Position numbers and translations under genes: made by a program | Notes under the pieces: generated by a model | Database searches by the model: none | What the model saw: only the letters and a program-made list of their open reading frames with translations | Told to the model about the DNA's origin: nothing | Shown here: piece after piece, positions 62,241-64,000 of the stretch | Position numbering within the stretch: position 1 is the stretch's first letter | Layout: the number at the start of each line of letters is the position of its first letter | DNA from: Spisula solida | Lineage: Eukaryota; Mollusca; Bivalvia; Venerida; Mactridae | Assembly (NCBI GenBank): GCA_947247005.1 | Contig: OX365957.1 | Location: 12,930,817-12,994,816 of the forward strand | Length of the DNA: 64,000 nt | Direction of reading: 5' to 3'

Positions 62241-64000
62241 CTATACAGATTTGGTGCCTGGTGTCCATACAGATTTGGTGTCTGGTGTCCATACAGATTT
62301 GGTGCCTGGTGTCCATACATATTTGGTACCTGGTGTCTATACATATTTGGTGCTAGTGTCTATGAAGATTTGTTGTCTGGTGTCTATACAGATTTGGTGT
62401 CTGGTGTCCATACAGATTTAGTGTCTGGTGTCTATACAGATTTGGTGCCTGGTGTCCATAAAGATTTGGTGTCTGGTGTCTATACAGATTTGGTGCCTAG
62501 TGTCTAAACAGGTTTGGTGCCTATTGTCAATACAGATTTCATGTCTGGTGTCTATACAGATTTGGTGTCTTGAAGTTGTGTCCATACATATTTGGTACCT
62601 GGTGTCTATACAGATTTGGTGCTAGTGTCTATACAGATTTGGTGCTTATGTCTATACAGATTTGTTGTCTGGTGTCTATACAGATTTGGTGTCTTGAAGT
62701 TGTGTCTATACAGATTTGGTGCCTATTGTCTAAATAGGTTTGGTGTCTGGTGTCCATACAGATTTGGTGTCTGGTGTCCATACAGATTTGGTGCCTGGTG
62801 TCCATACATAGTTGGTACCTGGTGTCCATACATACTTGGTGCTAGTGTCTATACAGATTTGGTGTCTGGTGTCTATACAGATTTGGTGCCTGATGTCCAT
62901 ACAGATTTGGTGTCTGGTGTCCATACAGATTTGGTACCTGGTGTCCATACAGATTTGGTGCCTGGTGTCCATACATAGTTGGTACCTTGTGTCCATACAG
63001 ATTTGGTGCCTGGTGTCTATACAGATTTGATCCAGTGTCTATACATATTTGGTGCCTGGTGTCTATACAGATTTGGTGTCTGGTGTCCATACAGATTTGG
63101 TGCCTGGTGTCCATACATATTTGGTGCCTAGTGTCTATACAGATTTGGTGCCTAGTGTCTATACAGATTTGGTGCCTAGTGTCTATACAGATTTGGTAAA
63201 TGGTGTCCTTACATATTTGGTGCCAGTGTCTATACAGATTTGGTGTCTGGTGTCTATACAGATTTGGTGCCTGGTGTCCATACAAATTTGGTGTCTGGTG
63301 TCCATACAGATTTGGTACCTGGTGTTCATACAGATTTGGTGCCTGGTGTCCATACAGATTTGGTACCTGGTGTCCATACAGATTTGGTGCCTGGTGTCTA
63401 TACAGATTTGATCCAGTGTCTATACATAATATTATTTGGTGCCTGGTGTCTATACAGTTAGTTGCCTAGTGTCTATACAGATTTGGTGCCTAGTGTCTAT
63501 ACAGATTTGGTGCCTAGTATCCATACAGATTGGGTGCCTAGTGTCTATACAGATTTGGAACCTGGTGTCCATACATATTTGGTGCTGGTGTCTATACAGA
63601 TTTGTTGCCTAGTGTCTATACAGATTTGGTGCCTGGTGTCTATACAGATTTGGTGCCTAGTGTCTATACAGATTTGGTGCCTGGTGTCTATACAGATTTG
63701 GTGCCTAGTGTCTATACAGATTTGGTGCCTAGTGTCTATACAGATTTGGTGTCTGGTGTCCATACAGATTTGGTGCCTAGTGTCTATACAGATTTGGTGC
63801 CTGGTGTCCATACAGATTTGGTGCCTAGTTTCTATACAGATTTGGTGCCTGGTGTCCATACAGATTTGGTGCCTAGTGTCTATACTGATTTGGTGTCTGG
63901 TGTCCATACAGATTTGGTGCCTGGTGTCCATACAGATTTGGTGCCTGGTGTCCATACAGATTTGGTGCCTGGTGTCCATACAGATTTGGTACCTGGTGTC
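62241..64000. repeat. 24-bp minisatellite, continues beyond the window
   Basis: Roughly 70 direct copies of GTGTCYATACAGATTTGGTGCCTR. Two main variants (TCTATAC/TCCATAC and CCTAG/CCTGG) are interspersed, and slightly longer or shorter units ('gtcttgaagttgtgtc', 'ggtgctagtgtc') hint at higher-order structure. Because 24 is a multiple of 3, several frames on both strands stay open by chance, giving VYTDLVPG-like or MDTRHQIC-like octapeptide repeats; I do not call these genes. Confidence 0.95.

Noticed and set aside
62131..63979. Long open frames with octapeptide repeats (MDTRHQIC-like and VYTDLVPG-like) on both strands
   Set aside because: They exist only because the 24-bp minisatellite period is a multiple of three; several frames on both strands are open at once and the same unit degrades into non-repeat DNA.
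61734..64000. CRISPR-like regular repeats
   Set aside because: Units are adjoining with no unique spacers, and the genome is eukaryotic.

Overview
The window looks like animal nuclear DNA, most likely from a bivalve mollusc. It is AT-rich, its genes are split into small exons by kilobase-sized introns, its coding sequence carries animal extracellular domains (SUEL-type lectin, CUB, sushi), and it is crowded with transposon types common in bivalves. These include Helitron-type elements with internal tandem arrays, tRNA-derived SINEs and many hairpin MITEs. I see no bacterial operons, CRISPR arrays or rRNA. The species is not determined.

One gene dominates. On the minus strand, from about 49.5 kb down to 5.65 kb, ten exons with AG/GT borders and matching phases assemble into a 593-residue type I membrane protein: signal peptide, degenerate SUEL/galactose-binding lectin domain, CUB domain, short linker, three sushi domains, an Asp-rich stalk, one transmembrane helix, and a proline-rich cytoplasmic tail with a 4 x 7-residue repeat. 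The coding sum is exactly 1,782 bp and every junction keeps frame. About 42 kb of this locus is intron, largely made of mobile elements.

A second minus-strand gene enters from the right edge. Its last four exons (61641 to 57482) encode 191 C-terminal residues of a protein family I do not recognise. Upstream of these exons, from 61.7 kb to the window end, is a 24-bp minisatellite.

Mobile DNA by region: a hairpin MITE and a palindrome just downstream of the receptor stop (4.9-5.3 kb); a decayed LINE endonuclease fragment followed by an AAGCTGCG array (6.9-7.95 kb); an apparently very young LTR retrotransposon (10.9-16.2 kb) with LTRs I read as identical, an intact gag-protease ORF and no reverse transcriptase or integrase; a 4.45-kb TIR element (19.67-24.12 kb) holding nested Helitron-like elements and a PIF/Harbinger-like MITE; two related hAT-type MITEs with perfect 8-bp target duplications (25.4-26.2 kb); a 4.42-kb TTAA-flanked element with 0.8-kb inverted arms (27.0-31.4 kb); CGTACGACG-rich repeats, SINEs and further MITEs (38-61 kb); and ~145-bp tandem arrays at 2.1-2.7, 49.9-51.2 and 54.4-55.7 kb.

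All exon calls come from reading splice signals, phases and protein motifs by eye. No transcript or database evidence was available, so additional small exons could exist in the long introns.
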